Positions 1 to 5,364 are shown, numbered from the stretch's first letter. The stretch: 6,265 nucleotides of DNA from a candidate division GN15 bacterium (GCA_014729205.1 WJKG01000246.1:1-6265); one strand, 5' to 3'. Made by a program: numbers and translations. Notes: generated by a model from the sequence alone, not told the origin.

Positions 1-312
1 AAAATCATCCAGCAAGTAGTGAAACTGAAAGACAAATCCAACCCGCGAGTTGCGAAACCGAGCCAGCTGCTTTACGCTCTTGTCTCCCAACCGCTCCCCG
101 TCGATCATCACGTCTCCCGATGTCGGACTGTCCAGTCCGCCCAGGATATGCAGCAGAGTGGACTTTCCCACTCCCGAAGCGCCCGTCACGGCCACCATTT
201 CACCGCGAGCAACGTCCAGCGATATCTCCCGAAGAACCCGTAGCGTCGCCTTCGGCGTGGCGAATTCCCGGGTAACTGACTTGGCGCTCAGGATGGTCGG
301 CGAGGTGTCCAT
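1..312 (-). CDS. lolD: LolD-like lipoprotein-release ABC transporter ATP-binding protein (partial, C-terminus off left edge)
   Basis: This is the ATPase of the LolCDE complex, which hydrolyses ATP at the inner membrane to release outer-membrane lipoproteins to the periplasmic chaperone LolA. The reverse strand reads 104 uninterrupted codons from an ATG at 312 to the window edge. The start MDTSPTILSAKSVTREF is a normal ABC N-terminus. Walker A is GASGVGKST at about residues 44-52, followed by HILGGLDSPTSG. The Q-loop region VGFVFQFHYLLDDF (residues 91-104) is close to the diagnostic LolD form FVFQFHHLLPEF, which separates it from MacB-type ATPases. Signature, Walker B and H-loop lie outside the window. 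A TAG lies in frame just upstream, so ATG 312 is the only upstream start. It has no Shine-Dalgarno, and its A is shared with the TAA of a small upstream ORF (TAATG), which suggests translational coupling. It follows the permease gene in the same direction. Confidence 0.93.
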   Translation of the reverse strand, partial: MDTSPTILSAKSVTREFATPKATLRVLREISLDVARGEMVAVTGASGVGKSTLLHILGGLDSPTSGDVMIDGERLGDKSVKQLARFRNSRVGFVFQFHYLLDDF

Positions 313-398
313 TAACGTCCGCTATTTCTGGGTTTTCGGCCCTTTTGTGGCCTAGTACTATTGTCGCCCAAATCGTCCATTTGTTTAGCTAAATCCAT
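312..398 (-). CDS. candidate 28-aa small protein or coupling ORF between lolC and lolD
   Basis: This ORF fills almost the whole gap between the permease stop (412-414) and the lolD start. It begins with ATG at 398-396, 9 nt after a GAGG ribosome binding site at 411-408. It reads 28 codons, starting MDLAKQMDDLGDN and ending KPRNSGR. Its TAA (314-312) shares one base with the lolD ATG, giving TAATG. The product would be hydrophilic, acidic at the N-terminal half and strongly basic at the C-terminal half, with no membrane segment or recognisable domain. I infer that it either encodes a small protein or delivers terminating ribosomes to the lolD start, which has no binding site of its own. It is in a different frame from lolD, so it is not a simple N-terminal extension. 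It could still be chance in a 99-nt gap; the well-spaced SD plus exact stop/start overlap argue otherwise. Confidence 0.5.
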   Translation of the reverse strand: MDLAKQMDDLGDNSTRPQKGRKPRNSGR

Positions 399-407
399 AT
401 TTTCCAA

Positions 408-411
408 CCTC
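408..411 (-). promoter_or_regulatory. Shine-Dalgarno (GAGG) serving the lolC-lolD gap ORF
   Basis: GAGG (plus strand CCTC) directly follows the TAA of the permease gene and lies 9 nt before the ATG at 398. It is the only good ribosome binding site in the gap, and it serves the small ORF and not lolD, whose ATG is about 95 nt further on. Confidence 0.5.
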
Positions 412-1641
412 TTATTGCCTGAGAACATCGATCACCGATAACCGCGATGCCTGGTGTGCCGGATACAGCGCCGTCACGAAGCAAATGGCCAGCGTGACCA
501 GCCCCGCCAGTAAGAAATCCACCAGGTGCGTCTCAATAGGCAGGTAACTAATGAAATAAATATCCGGGGGAAGCGATATCACAGCATACTCATTTTGTAC
601 CCAGGCCGCCGCCAGCGCCAGCCCCCAACCCACCAGCACGCCCACGAGACCAATTGTTAATCCCTTGAAAATAAATATCTTACGTATTGAGCCCGGAGTC
701 GATCCCATCGCTTTGAGAATCCCGATCTCCGCCCGCTTCTCCAGTACCAGCATGATCAAGCTGGAAATGATCGAAAAGGCGGCCACCAGCACTATCAAAA
801 TGAAGCCCAGAAACAGAATCTGCTTCTCCAGAGCAATCCACGAGAAGATGTTCTTGTGCAGCACATACCAGGGCACGACATCATAGCGGAAGTTCAGCAC
901 CGAATCGATCCTCGGCGCCACCTCACCGGCCAATTGAATGTCCGTTAACTGCAAGTGCACGGCTGTGGCGGCATCGCCTGTCCGAAACAGATCCTGCGCC
1001 GAAGCCAGCGAGATGTAGACCAGATTGGCGTCGAACTCGTACATTCCCGTCTCAAACACCCCCGAAACGTAGAACTTGGCAATCCTTGGGCGGGTATTCG
1101 TCCGAAGATCTTCCCCACGAAGCGAATACATCACCATCGGATCACCCAGATACACCCCCATTCGATCCGCAATGTACTTCCCCACGATGATACCCGGAAT
1201 GCTGTCCCCTTCAGCATCAGGCTGCAAAGCGAATGTGTACTCACCAGCCACGATGCTTTCGTCCAAATTCGACGTCCTGGCCTCCGATTCCTTGTCTATC
1301 CCGCGCACTATGACTCCGTCACCGGCCGACGCTGACGAGATTGCCGCCTTGTAGTAGATGAACGGCGAGGCTGCCACCACCTGGTCTACCGTCTCGATCG
1401 AATCCACCAGGGAGTTGTAGTCGTAGATCAGCCCTCCATGCAGAGGAAAAATGGAAACATGCGAGGTAGTGCCCAATAGCCGGGAGCGAATCTCCGTCTC
1501 GAAGCCGTTGTGCATTGACATGACGAAACAGACCACCGCCACACCGACCGTGACACCCAGTATCGTAATCCAGGTCGCCACCGATGTAAAATACTGTCCG
1601 GAACGCATGTAACGTCCCGCGATAAACCTTTCATACGCCAT
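412..1641 (-). CDS. lolC: LolC/LolE-family lipoprotein-release ABC transporter permease
   Basis: This is the membrane subunit of the lipoprotein-releasing transporter. It extracts mature lipoproteins from the inner membrane, powered by LolD. The 409-aa length is typical of LolC/LolE. Membrane segments are visible at about residues 22-45, 275-301, 326-348 and 374-394. A large periplasmic domain (about 46-270) lies between the first two, which is the LolC/E and MacB topology with a C-terminal FtsX-type domain. Family landmarks are IAGRYMRS at the N-terminus, VMSMHNGFETEI at 40-51, the cytoplasmic segment EKRAEIGILKAMG at 301-313 that contacts the ATPase, and the ending YPAHQASRLSVIDVLR. Only one permease gene is visible before lolD, so it may work as a homodimer, or its partner may lie elsewhere. 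LolC and LolE cannot be told apart here. The ATG at 1641 suits the family N-terminus, has no SD, and sits 8 nt after a consensus -10 box. Confidence 0.93.
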   Translation of the reverse strand: MAYERFIAGRYMRSGQYFTSVATWITILGVTVGVAVVCFVMSMHNGFETEIRSRLLGTTSHVSIFPLHGGLIYDYNSLVDSIETVDQVVAASPFIYYKAAISSASAGDGVIVRGIDKESEARTSNLDESIVAGEYTFALQPDAEGDSIPGIIVGKYIADRMGVYLGDPMVMYSLRGEDLRTNTRPRIAKFYVSGVFETGMYEFDANLVYISLASAQDLFRTGDAATAVHLQLTDIQLAGEVAPRIDSVLNFRYDVVPWYVLHKNIFSWIALEKQILFLGFILIVLVAAFSIISSLIMLVLEKRAEIGILKAMGSTPGSIRKIFIFKGLTIGLVGVLVGWGLALAAAWVQNEYAVISLPPDIYFISYLPIETHLVDFLLAGLVTLAICFVTALYPAHQASRLSVIDVLRQ

Positions 1642-1649
1642 ACGCAGGC

Positions 1650-1678
1650 ATTATACTGTCCCCGTCCGGGCGTTACAA
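1650..1678 (-). promoter_or_regulatory. sigma70-type promoter for the lolC-lolD operon, giving a near-leaderless mRNA
   Basis: Read on the minus strand, TTGTAA (1678-1673) and a perfect TATAAT (1655-1650) are separated by exactly 17 nt, matching 10 of 12 consensus positions. Normal spacing puts transcription start at about 1643, only about 2 nt before the lolC ATG. There is no SD upstream of that ATG. The mRNA would therefore be leaderless or nearly so. Confidence 0.6.
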
Positions 1679-1679
1679 T
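1651..1679 (+). promoter_or_regulatory. possible divergent promoter for the MBL-panC gene train, overlapping the lolC promoter
   Basis: On the plus strand TACAAT (1674-1679) makes a good -10 box. The hexamer 17 nt upstream, TTATAC (1651-1656), is a poor -35, so the call rests mainly on the -10. The predicted start near 1686 leaves about 29 nt of leader that includes GAGGG. The -35 and -10 boxes of the two directions lie on top of each other, around a CCCGTCCGGG core at 1661-1670. Confidence 0.3.
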
Positions 1680-1699
1680 TAGTTTTCTGGTCAATCCTC

Positions 1700-1704
1700 G
1701 AGGG
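1700..1704 (+). promoter_or_regulatory. Shine-Dalgarno (GAGGG) of the MBL-fold hydrolase gene
   Basis: GAGGG lies 10 nt before the ATG at 1715. It supports that ATG as the real start and contrasts with the divergent lolC gene, which has none. Confidence 0.5.
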
Positions 1705-1714
1705 CACAACAACC

Positions 1715-2458
1715 ATGCGCATCCCCGACAACGGACAGTTCACCTGGGAAGGCAATACCAGCCTCGTGCGTGGCCTTTTCTCGCGTGCCGGAGTTGCCCA
1801 CCAGATCATGATCACGCACAACGACGACTCCGTCCTCTTCGATTGTGGCGATGGCACCCTTCGCGATTACCTCGAACACCGCCTCAAGACCATCCAGTTG
1901 GCCGGTGTCTGCGTCACCCACGGTCACTACGACCACGTCGGCGGTCTGTATACCCTGTTGGGTTTCCTGCGTATGCTGGGTCGCGACAAACCACTCGTTA
2001 TCGCCGGTCACGCTGACTGTCGCGAGCTCTGGGCAGTTGTCGACACCTTCGAATCCTGCTACCGCGACACCACCCCCTACACCATCATTCGCCAGATTGT
2101 AAACCCGCGCCAGCCATTCGATATTGCGAGCATCACCATCGAAGCTTACGCCGTCACCCATGCCGGCTCACGCGCCGATGGGACCATCCTGCCACCCATT
2201 CCTGCCTATGGCTACCGTGTTGCAGCCGGGCAGGACGATATCGCCATCAGCGGCGACAGCGGTATGTGCGATGAACTCCGACTCCTTGTCCAGGATGCCG
2301 ACCTCGCCGTTATCGAAGCAACCTTCGGCGAGGAATACGACATCGATCAGCGCTATCTCGACAGCGTGCATCTCTCGGTCGACCTGGCCCACCAGCTCGG
2401 CCGCACCGCGAACGACTACGTGCTGGTGCATCGGGGCAAACAGGAGCCGCGCACTTGA
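1715..2458 (+). CDS. metallo-beta-lactamase-fold hydrolase, RNase Z-like
   Basis: This is a predicted cytoplasmic zinc hydrolase of 247 aa in the metallo-beta-lactamase superfamily. Metal-site motifs are THGHYDH at 68-74 (His69, His71, Asp73, His74), VTHAGS with His149, SGDSG with Asp181, and DSVHLSVDLAHQLG with His219. The last resembles the HLT/A motif near the C-terminus of RNase Z, so the fold is closest to that branch. However, only about 32 residues separate His149 from Asp181. In true tRNase Z this region carries the long exosite arm that grips tRNA, so this protein appears to lack it. A role in tRNA 3' maturation is therefore unlikely, and the substrate is unknown. No signal peptide is seen. 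It is the first gene of the plus-strand train, and its stop falls within or just before the panC start region. Confidence 0.85.
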   Translation: MRIPDNGQFTWEGNTSLVRGLFSRAGVAHQIMITHNDDSVLFDCGDGTLRDYLEHRLKTIQLAGVCVTHGHYDHVGGLYTLLGFLRMLGRDKPLVIAGHADCRELWAVVDTFESCYRDTTPYTIIRQIVNPRQPFDIASITIEAYAVTHAGSRADGTILPPIPAYGYRVAAGQDDIAISGDSGMCDELRLLVQDADLAVIEATFGEEYDIDQRYLDSVHLSVDLAHQLGRTANDYVLVHRGKQEPRT

Positions 2459-2490
2459 CCGCGGACAAGAGAGGTCTTTTCTTCGGTGAT

Positions 2491-3333
2491 ATGAAGACAA
2501 TCAACTCAATCCGCAGTATGCAGCGCAAAGCCCGCGAGCTCTGCCGCCGTCACACCATCGCCTTGGTCCCGACCATGGGATACCTTCACGAAGGGCACCT
2601 CTCATTGGTCAAGAAGGCCCGAAAGGCTGCCGATGTCGTCGTCGCTACCATCTTCGTCAACCCCACTCAGTTCGGACCGGGGGAGGACTTCCAGCGCTAC
2701 CCTCGCGACCAGAAAGGCGATCGCGCCCTGCTGCGCGATGCCGGAGCCGACTACCTGTTCATGCCCGACGCGCAACAGATGTACCCTGATGACTACCAGT
2801 CCTATGTCGAAACCGAGCAACTCTCCCAGACCTTGGAAGGCGCCTTTCGCCCCGGCCACTTTCGAGGAGTCACCACGGTCGTCAGCAAGCTGTTCAATGC
2901 TGTCCGCCCCGATGTTGCTGTTTTCGGCCAGAAAGACTTCCAGCAGGCCGTCGTACTCAAGCGCCTCGTGAAGGATCTGGACTATCCCATCAAACTTATC
3001 ATTGCCCCCACGCGTCGCGAACAAGACGGACTGGCCATGTCCTCGCGCAATGCCTACTTAGGACCGGGCCAGCGTCGAGAGGCCGTCTGTCTCTATCGAG
3101 GACTCCGGCGTGCCCGCACGCTCTTCGCCGAAGGTGTCACTTCCGCCGCCCGTCTGAAGAAAGCCGTCCGCAAGGAGATCCTTGAAGTTTGTCCCACCGC
3201 AGAGATACAGTATATTTCCTTTAACGACTTCCACACTCTCCAGCCGCGAATCAAGGTCGACAGGGACACCGTCTGCTCCGTTGCCGCAATGGTGTACGAT
3301 GTCCGCCTCATCGACAATATGCGCCTCGGCTGA
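2491..3333 (+). CDS. panC: pantothenate synthetase (pantoate--beta-alanine ligase)
   Basis: PanC joins pantoate to beta-alanine through a pantoyl-adenylate, using ATP, the last step of vitamin B5 synthesis in the cytoplasm. From ATG 2491 the product is 280 aa, the normal family length. Landmarks are VPTMGYLHEGHLSLV with the HIGH-type ATP site, FVNPTQFGPGEDF, GAFRPGHFRGV, VFGQKDFQQ, and LAMSSRN as the KMSKS-like loop, followed by a C-terminal domain with YISFNDFHTL. All expected motifs are present. The start is ambiguous. ATG 2491 fits the family N-terminus (MKTINSIRSMQ) but has only GAGAGG about 16 nt away. A TTG at 2455 overlaps the previous stop as TTGA, has AGGAG 8 nt upstream, and would add 12 residues. 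PanD, which supplies its beta-alanine, lies two genes downstream; panB is not in the window. Confidence 0.96.
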   Translation: MKTINSIRSMQRKARELCRRHTIALVPTMGYLHEGHLSLVKKARKAADVVVATIFVNPTQFGPGEDFQRYPRDQKGDRALLRDAGADYLFMPDAQQMYPDDYQSYVETEQLSQTLEGAFRPGHFRGVTTVVSKLFNAVRPDVAVFGQKDFQQAVVLKRLVKDLDYPIKLIIAPTRREQDGLAMSSRNAYLGPGQRREAVCLYRGLRRARTLFAEGVTSAARLKKAVRKEILEVCPTAEIQYISFNDFHTLQPRIKVDRDTVCSVAAMVYDVRLIDNMRLG

Positions 3334-3469
3334 TCCCGCCCCCAGAGCGCAAATACCGGTTGACCACCTGCGTTTCCTGATTACATTACGGCGCAATCAA
3401 AACCTCGGGCCGATGTCGGCCTGGTATGAGCTGTTGACGCGCGCACAGGAGTATGACCTGAGACCATGA
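3299..3469 (+). CDS. possible small ORF between panC and the NUDIX gene (56 aa from the first ATG)
   Basis: The 132-nt panC-NUDIX gap is open in one frame, which ends in a TGA overlapping the NUDIX ATG (ATGA, 3466-3469). The part inside the gap reads like protein: VDHLRFLITLRRNQNLGP, then MSAWYELLTRAQEYDLRP, amphipathic and probably helical. The first ATG (3299) would overlap the end of panC by 35 nt and has no convincing SD. An internal ATG at 3413 would give only 18 aa. I do not recognise the sequence. It may be a small protein translationally coupled to the NUDIX gene, the 3' remnant of a lost gene, or a chance open frame. The stop/start overlap and sensible amino-acid composition are the only support. 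Confidence 0.3.
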   Translation: MSASSTICASADPAPRAQIPVDHLRFLITLRRNQNLGPMSAWYELLTRAQEYDLRP

Positions 3470-3951
3470 GCAAACGACAGGAACGAACAAACATCAAAAT
3501 CGCATCTCCGGGAGTCAATGTAGCCGTCGTCAAGAACGACTACGATGGCTGGAAATTCCTCATCCTCAAAAGGGCCGAGGGCGAATCCTACGGCGGCTTC
3601 TGGGGCTTCATGACTGGCGGCAAACGCGGCGAGGAAACAGTTGCCCAGGTAGTAGTGCGCGAACTGAAAGAAGAGACCGACCTCAAGCCCACCTCAATCT
3701 GGGCTACCGAACACCTGATCCAGTTCTATGAGCCCGAGTTCGACGAAATCTGGATCCTGCCCCTGGTTGTCGCGGTCGTGGAAGAGGACGTCGAGGTCAA
3801 ACTCTCCGATGAAAACAGCGAGTTCCGCTGGCTCGCCCACAACCGCGCCAAACACCTGGTGAGCTGGGACAACCTGCGGGTGTCGATCGACAAGATCACC
3901 GACGAACTCGATCTCTTCCCGGCCCGCAACTGGGTAGAAATCAAGGCCTGA
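3466..3951 (+). CDS. NUDIX hydrolase, NudB-like
   Basis: NUDIX enzymes cleave nucleoside diphosphates linked to another group, using divalent metal bound by the NUDIX box. The 161-aa protein has the box at residues 51-73: Gly51, Glu57, Arg65-Glu66 and Glu69-Glu70 are all in register. The usual Gly near the end is Asp72 instead. Before the box is GGFWGFMTGG. After it comes SEFRWLAHNRAKHLVSWDNL (118-137), which resembles the C-terminal part of dihydroneopterin triphosphate pyrophosphatases (E. coli NudB, folate synthesis). That substrate is only a suggestion; other (d)NTP or sugar-nucleotide substrates are possible. An in-frame TGA at 3454 rules out a longer start. The nearest SD, AGGAG at 3447-3451, is 14 nt away, rather far. 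It sits between panC and panD in the same direction. Confidence 0.88.
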   Translation: MSKRQERTNIKIASPGVNVAVVKNDYDGWKFLILKRAEGESYGGFWGFMTGGKRGEETVAQVVVRELKEETDLKPTSIWATEHLIQFYEPEFDEIWILPLVVAVVEEDVEVKLSDENSEFRWLAHNRAKHLVSWDNLRVSIDKITDELDLFPARNWVEIKA

Positions 3952-4027
3952 AAACACCTCACTGAACAACTCTGCTGTCGCTGGAACTGCCGCCAACCCA
4001 AACCGTTATCAAGAGCAGGGGAGGGCA

Positions 4028-4120
4028 ATGACAACGTTTGACTACAGGCACCTGAAGTATGCTGATTACAGTCTGCAAATCGAAAATTCACCGCGCCACC
4101 ATCACCGACACCAGCATTGA
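4028..4120 (+). CDS. possible 30-aa upstream ORF overlapping the start of panD
   Basis: An ATG at 4028 follows the purine-rich AGGGGAGGG (4017-4025) by only a few nt, the strongest Shine-Dalgarno-like run in the window. It opens a 30-codon frame beginning MTTFDYRHLKYADY that runs through the panD ATG in another frame and stops at 4120. The last 20 or so codons are out-of-frame panD sequence and need not mean anything. I infer a possible leader ORF that controls or couples panD translation, because panD lacks a good SD. There is no protein-level evidence that the peptide matters. Confidence 0.3.
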   Translation: MTTFDYRHLKYADYSLQIENSPRHHHRHQH

Positions 4121-4418
4121 CTACGTCGGATCGGTAACCATCGATGAAGACCTCATGAATCTGGCCGGACTGGTGGAATACGAAAAGGTCCAGATCGCCA
4201 ATATCAACAACGGCGAACGGCTCGAGACGTACGTCATAAAGGGCAGAGCCGGAAGTGGCGCCATCGAACTCAATGGTGCCGCCGCTCGCAAGGGCAACAA
4301 GGGTGATCTGATCATCATTATCGCCTATGGCCACCTCGACCAGGCCGAGGCTGACGGCTTCAAGCCCGCCATTGTCCATGTCGATAACAACAATAAGCCA
4401 ATCCAACCTGCCGATTGA
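4059..4418 (+). CDS. panD: aspartate 1-decarboxylase proenzyme
   Basis: PanD decarboxylates L-aspartate to beta-alanine, the substrate of PanC. It is made as a proenzyme that cuts itself between Gly24 and Ser25, turning the serine into the catalytic pyruvoyl group. Both residues are present in DYVGSVTID. Other known E. coli active-site positions match by number: Lys9 in SKIH, Arg54 and Thr57-Tyr58 in GERLETY, and Asn72 in LNGAAARKG. At 119 aa it has the normal length and should form the usual tetrameric barrel. A TGA in frame just upstream (4053) forces the start to ATG 4059, which also matches the family N-terminus. This ATG has only a weak GAAG next to it, while a strong SD lies 34 nt away in front of another ATG. 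The 107 nt before it (3952-4058) holds no clear promoter or terminator. Confidence 0.97.
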   Translation: MLITVCKSKIHRATITDTSIDYVGSVTIDEDLMNLAGLVEYEKVQIANINNGERLETYVIKGRAGSGAIELNGAAARKGNKGDLIIIIAYGHLDQAEADGFKPAIVHVDNNNKPIQPAD

Positions 4419-4481
4419 CGCGAGATGCACCGTAAGCCGCGTCAATCCAACAACGCTAACAGAGACAAACTACAGGGATAT

Positions 4482-5222
4482 ATGAGCGAACCACAACGAG
4501 CCGCTGTCGTCCTCGCCGCCGGCAAAGGCAAACGTATGAAATCGGACCTGCCCAAGGTCCTGCACCCCATTCACGATCGACCCATGGTCCAGATTCTACT
4601 GGACACGCTGCGCAAGATGTCATTCGACCGCATCGCGGTCGTGATTGGGCACAAAGGGGAGATGGTGGAAAAGGCCCTTGCCGATTACCCCATCGACTTC
4701 GTCTGGCAGCGTGAACAACTCGGCACCGGCCACGCCGTCATGATGGCTGAGCCGCAACTCGAGGATTTCGAAGGTACTATTCTAATTGCTGCGGGTGATG
4801 TTCCATTCCTGTCCGAGGCCTCCATAAACAAGCTCTTTGAAATCCACGAGTACACGGGTGCCGCCGCCACCTGTCTGAGTGCTGTTGTCGATGACCCCAC
4901 CGGCTACGGGCGGATTGTCCGAATCGAGGGCACCGACAGGATGGCCGGCATTGTTGAGCACAAAGACGCCGATGACGATATACGCCAAATACGTGAGATC
5001 AATACCGGGACCCTCTGTTTCGATGCCAGAACCCTCTTCGAAACACTGCACCTGCTCAAGAACGACAACGTTCAGGGCGAGTATTACCTCACCGACTGTG
5101 TCAAGATCCTCCACGGCCAGGGCAAAACGGTTTCCGTGGTCTGTGCCGATAGTAGTGATGAGGTCCTCGGCGTCAATTCAATCGAGCAGCTCAAGGACCT
5201 GGAACGACGTTTCACCAGCTAA
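4482..5222 (+). CDS. UDP-N-acetylglucosamine pyrophosphorylase (GlmU N-terminal domain only)
   Basis: It is predicted to make UDP-GlcNAc from UTP and GlcNAc-1-phosphate for peptidoglycan and LPS. Its 246 aa align end to end with the uridylyltransferase half of E. coli GlmU. It has LAAGKGKRMKSDLPKVLH (Arg18, Lys25), QLGTGHA at 80-85, AAGDVP with metal ligand Asp106, DDPTGYGRI, GIVEHKDA, REINTG with Asn173, NVQGEYYLTD, and EVLGVNS with Asn232. It stops at ERRFTS, just where GlmU would continue into its left-handed beta-helix acetyltransferase domain. The 142 nt downstream show no hexapeptide repeats in any frame I read, so this is not an obvious frameshift. ATG 4482 has AGGG about 4 nt upstream and suits the family; ATG 4425 would add a polar 19-residue extension. 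It may act on another sugar phosphate, but GlmU motifs are unusually complete. Confidence 0.9.
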   Translation: MSEPQRAAVVLAAGKGKRMKSDLPKVLHPIHDRPMVQILLDTLRKMSFDRIAVVIGHKGEMVEKALADYPIDFVWQREQLGTGHAVMMAEPQLEDFEGTILIAAGDVPFLSEASINKLFEIHEYTGAAATCLSAVVDDPTGYGRIVRIEGTDRMAGIVEHKDADDDIRQIREINTGTLCFDARTLFETLHLLKNDNVQGEYYLTDCVKILHGQGKTVSVVCADSSDEVLGVNSIEQLKDLERRFTS

Positions 5223-5287
5223 GCTATCGGGTCGCCGAATCCAGATAGTCCCGCCGAATAGAATGGACCTTTTGCTTTGCTCATTCG

Positions 5288-5349
5288 TTGAAATAGAAGA
5301 GCGGTTGGCCTCGAATATGGTTGACGCCGGGGGGCCCGGTTAATACATT
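5288..5349 (+). promoter_or_regulatory. candidate promoter region upstream of the secreted beta-rich protein
   Basis: Two overlapping candidates are visible in the 142-nt gap. The first is TTGAAA (5288-5293), 17 nt, TCGAAT (5311-5316), leaving a leader of about 40 nt. The second is TTGACG (5321-5326), 17 nt, TACATT (5344-5349), which would start only about 9 nt before the ATG. The second spacer contains a G6 run inside a small hairpin (CCGGG-GGG-CCCGG, 5327-5339). The octamer CGCCGAAT occurs twice further upstream, at 5233-5240 and 5252-5259. No terminator with a T-tract follows the uridylyltransferase gene. Confidence 0.35.
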
Positions 5350-5364
5350 GAACGTGAGGAAACT

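Noticed and set aside
341..355. GGCC ... GGCC inverted repeat in the lolC-lolD gap as a terminator
   Set aside because: Four-bp stem, no T-run after it on the minus strand, and it would separate lolC from lolD.
384..393. Perfect 10-bp palindrome TTTAGCTAAA in the lolC-lolD gap
   Set aside because: Lies inside the small ORF, is short and AT-rich, and has no second copy to suggest an operator.
955..1335. Plus-strand open frame inside the lolC permease gene
   Set aside because: Antisense to the conserved periplasmic domain; basic, His/Pro/Arg-rich translation with no domain features.
1691..2161. Minus-strand open frame of 156 codons opposite the MBL gene
   Set aside because: Antisense shadow: Gly/Val/Asp-rich, no motif, and it would run through the divergent promoter region.
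3726..4445. Long minus-strand open frame (239 codons) opposite the NUDIX and panD genes
   Set aside because: It lies antisense to two genes with complete catalytic motifs, and its protein is low-information valine/aspartate-rich sequence mirroring their codon bias.
4425..4481. Upstream ATG (4425) as the start of the uridylyltransferase
   Set aside because: It adds a polar 19-residue tail absent from the family and has a weaker ribosome site than ATG 4482, which sits just before the conserved VVLAAGKGKRM.
5228..5253. Possible terminator after the uridylyltransferase (CGGG ... CCCG)
   Set aside because: Only four base pairs with a loop of nearly 20 nt and no T-tract.
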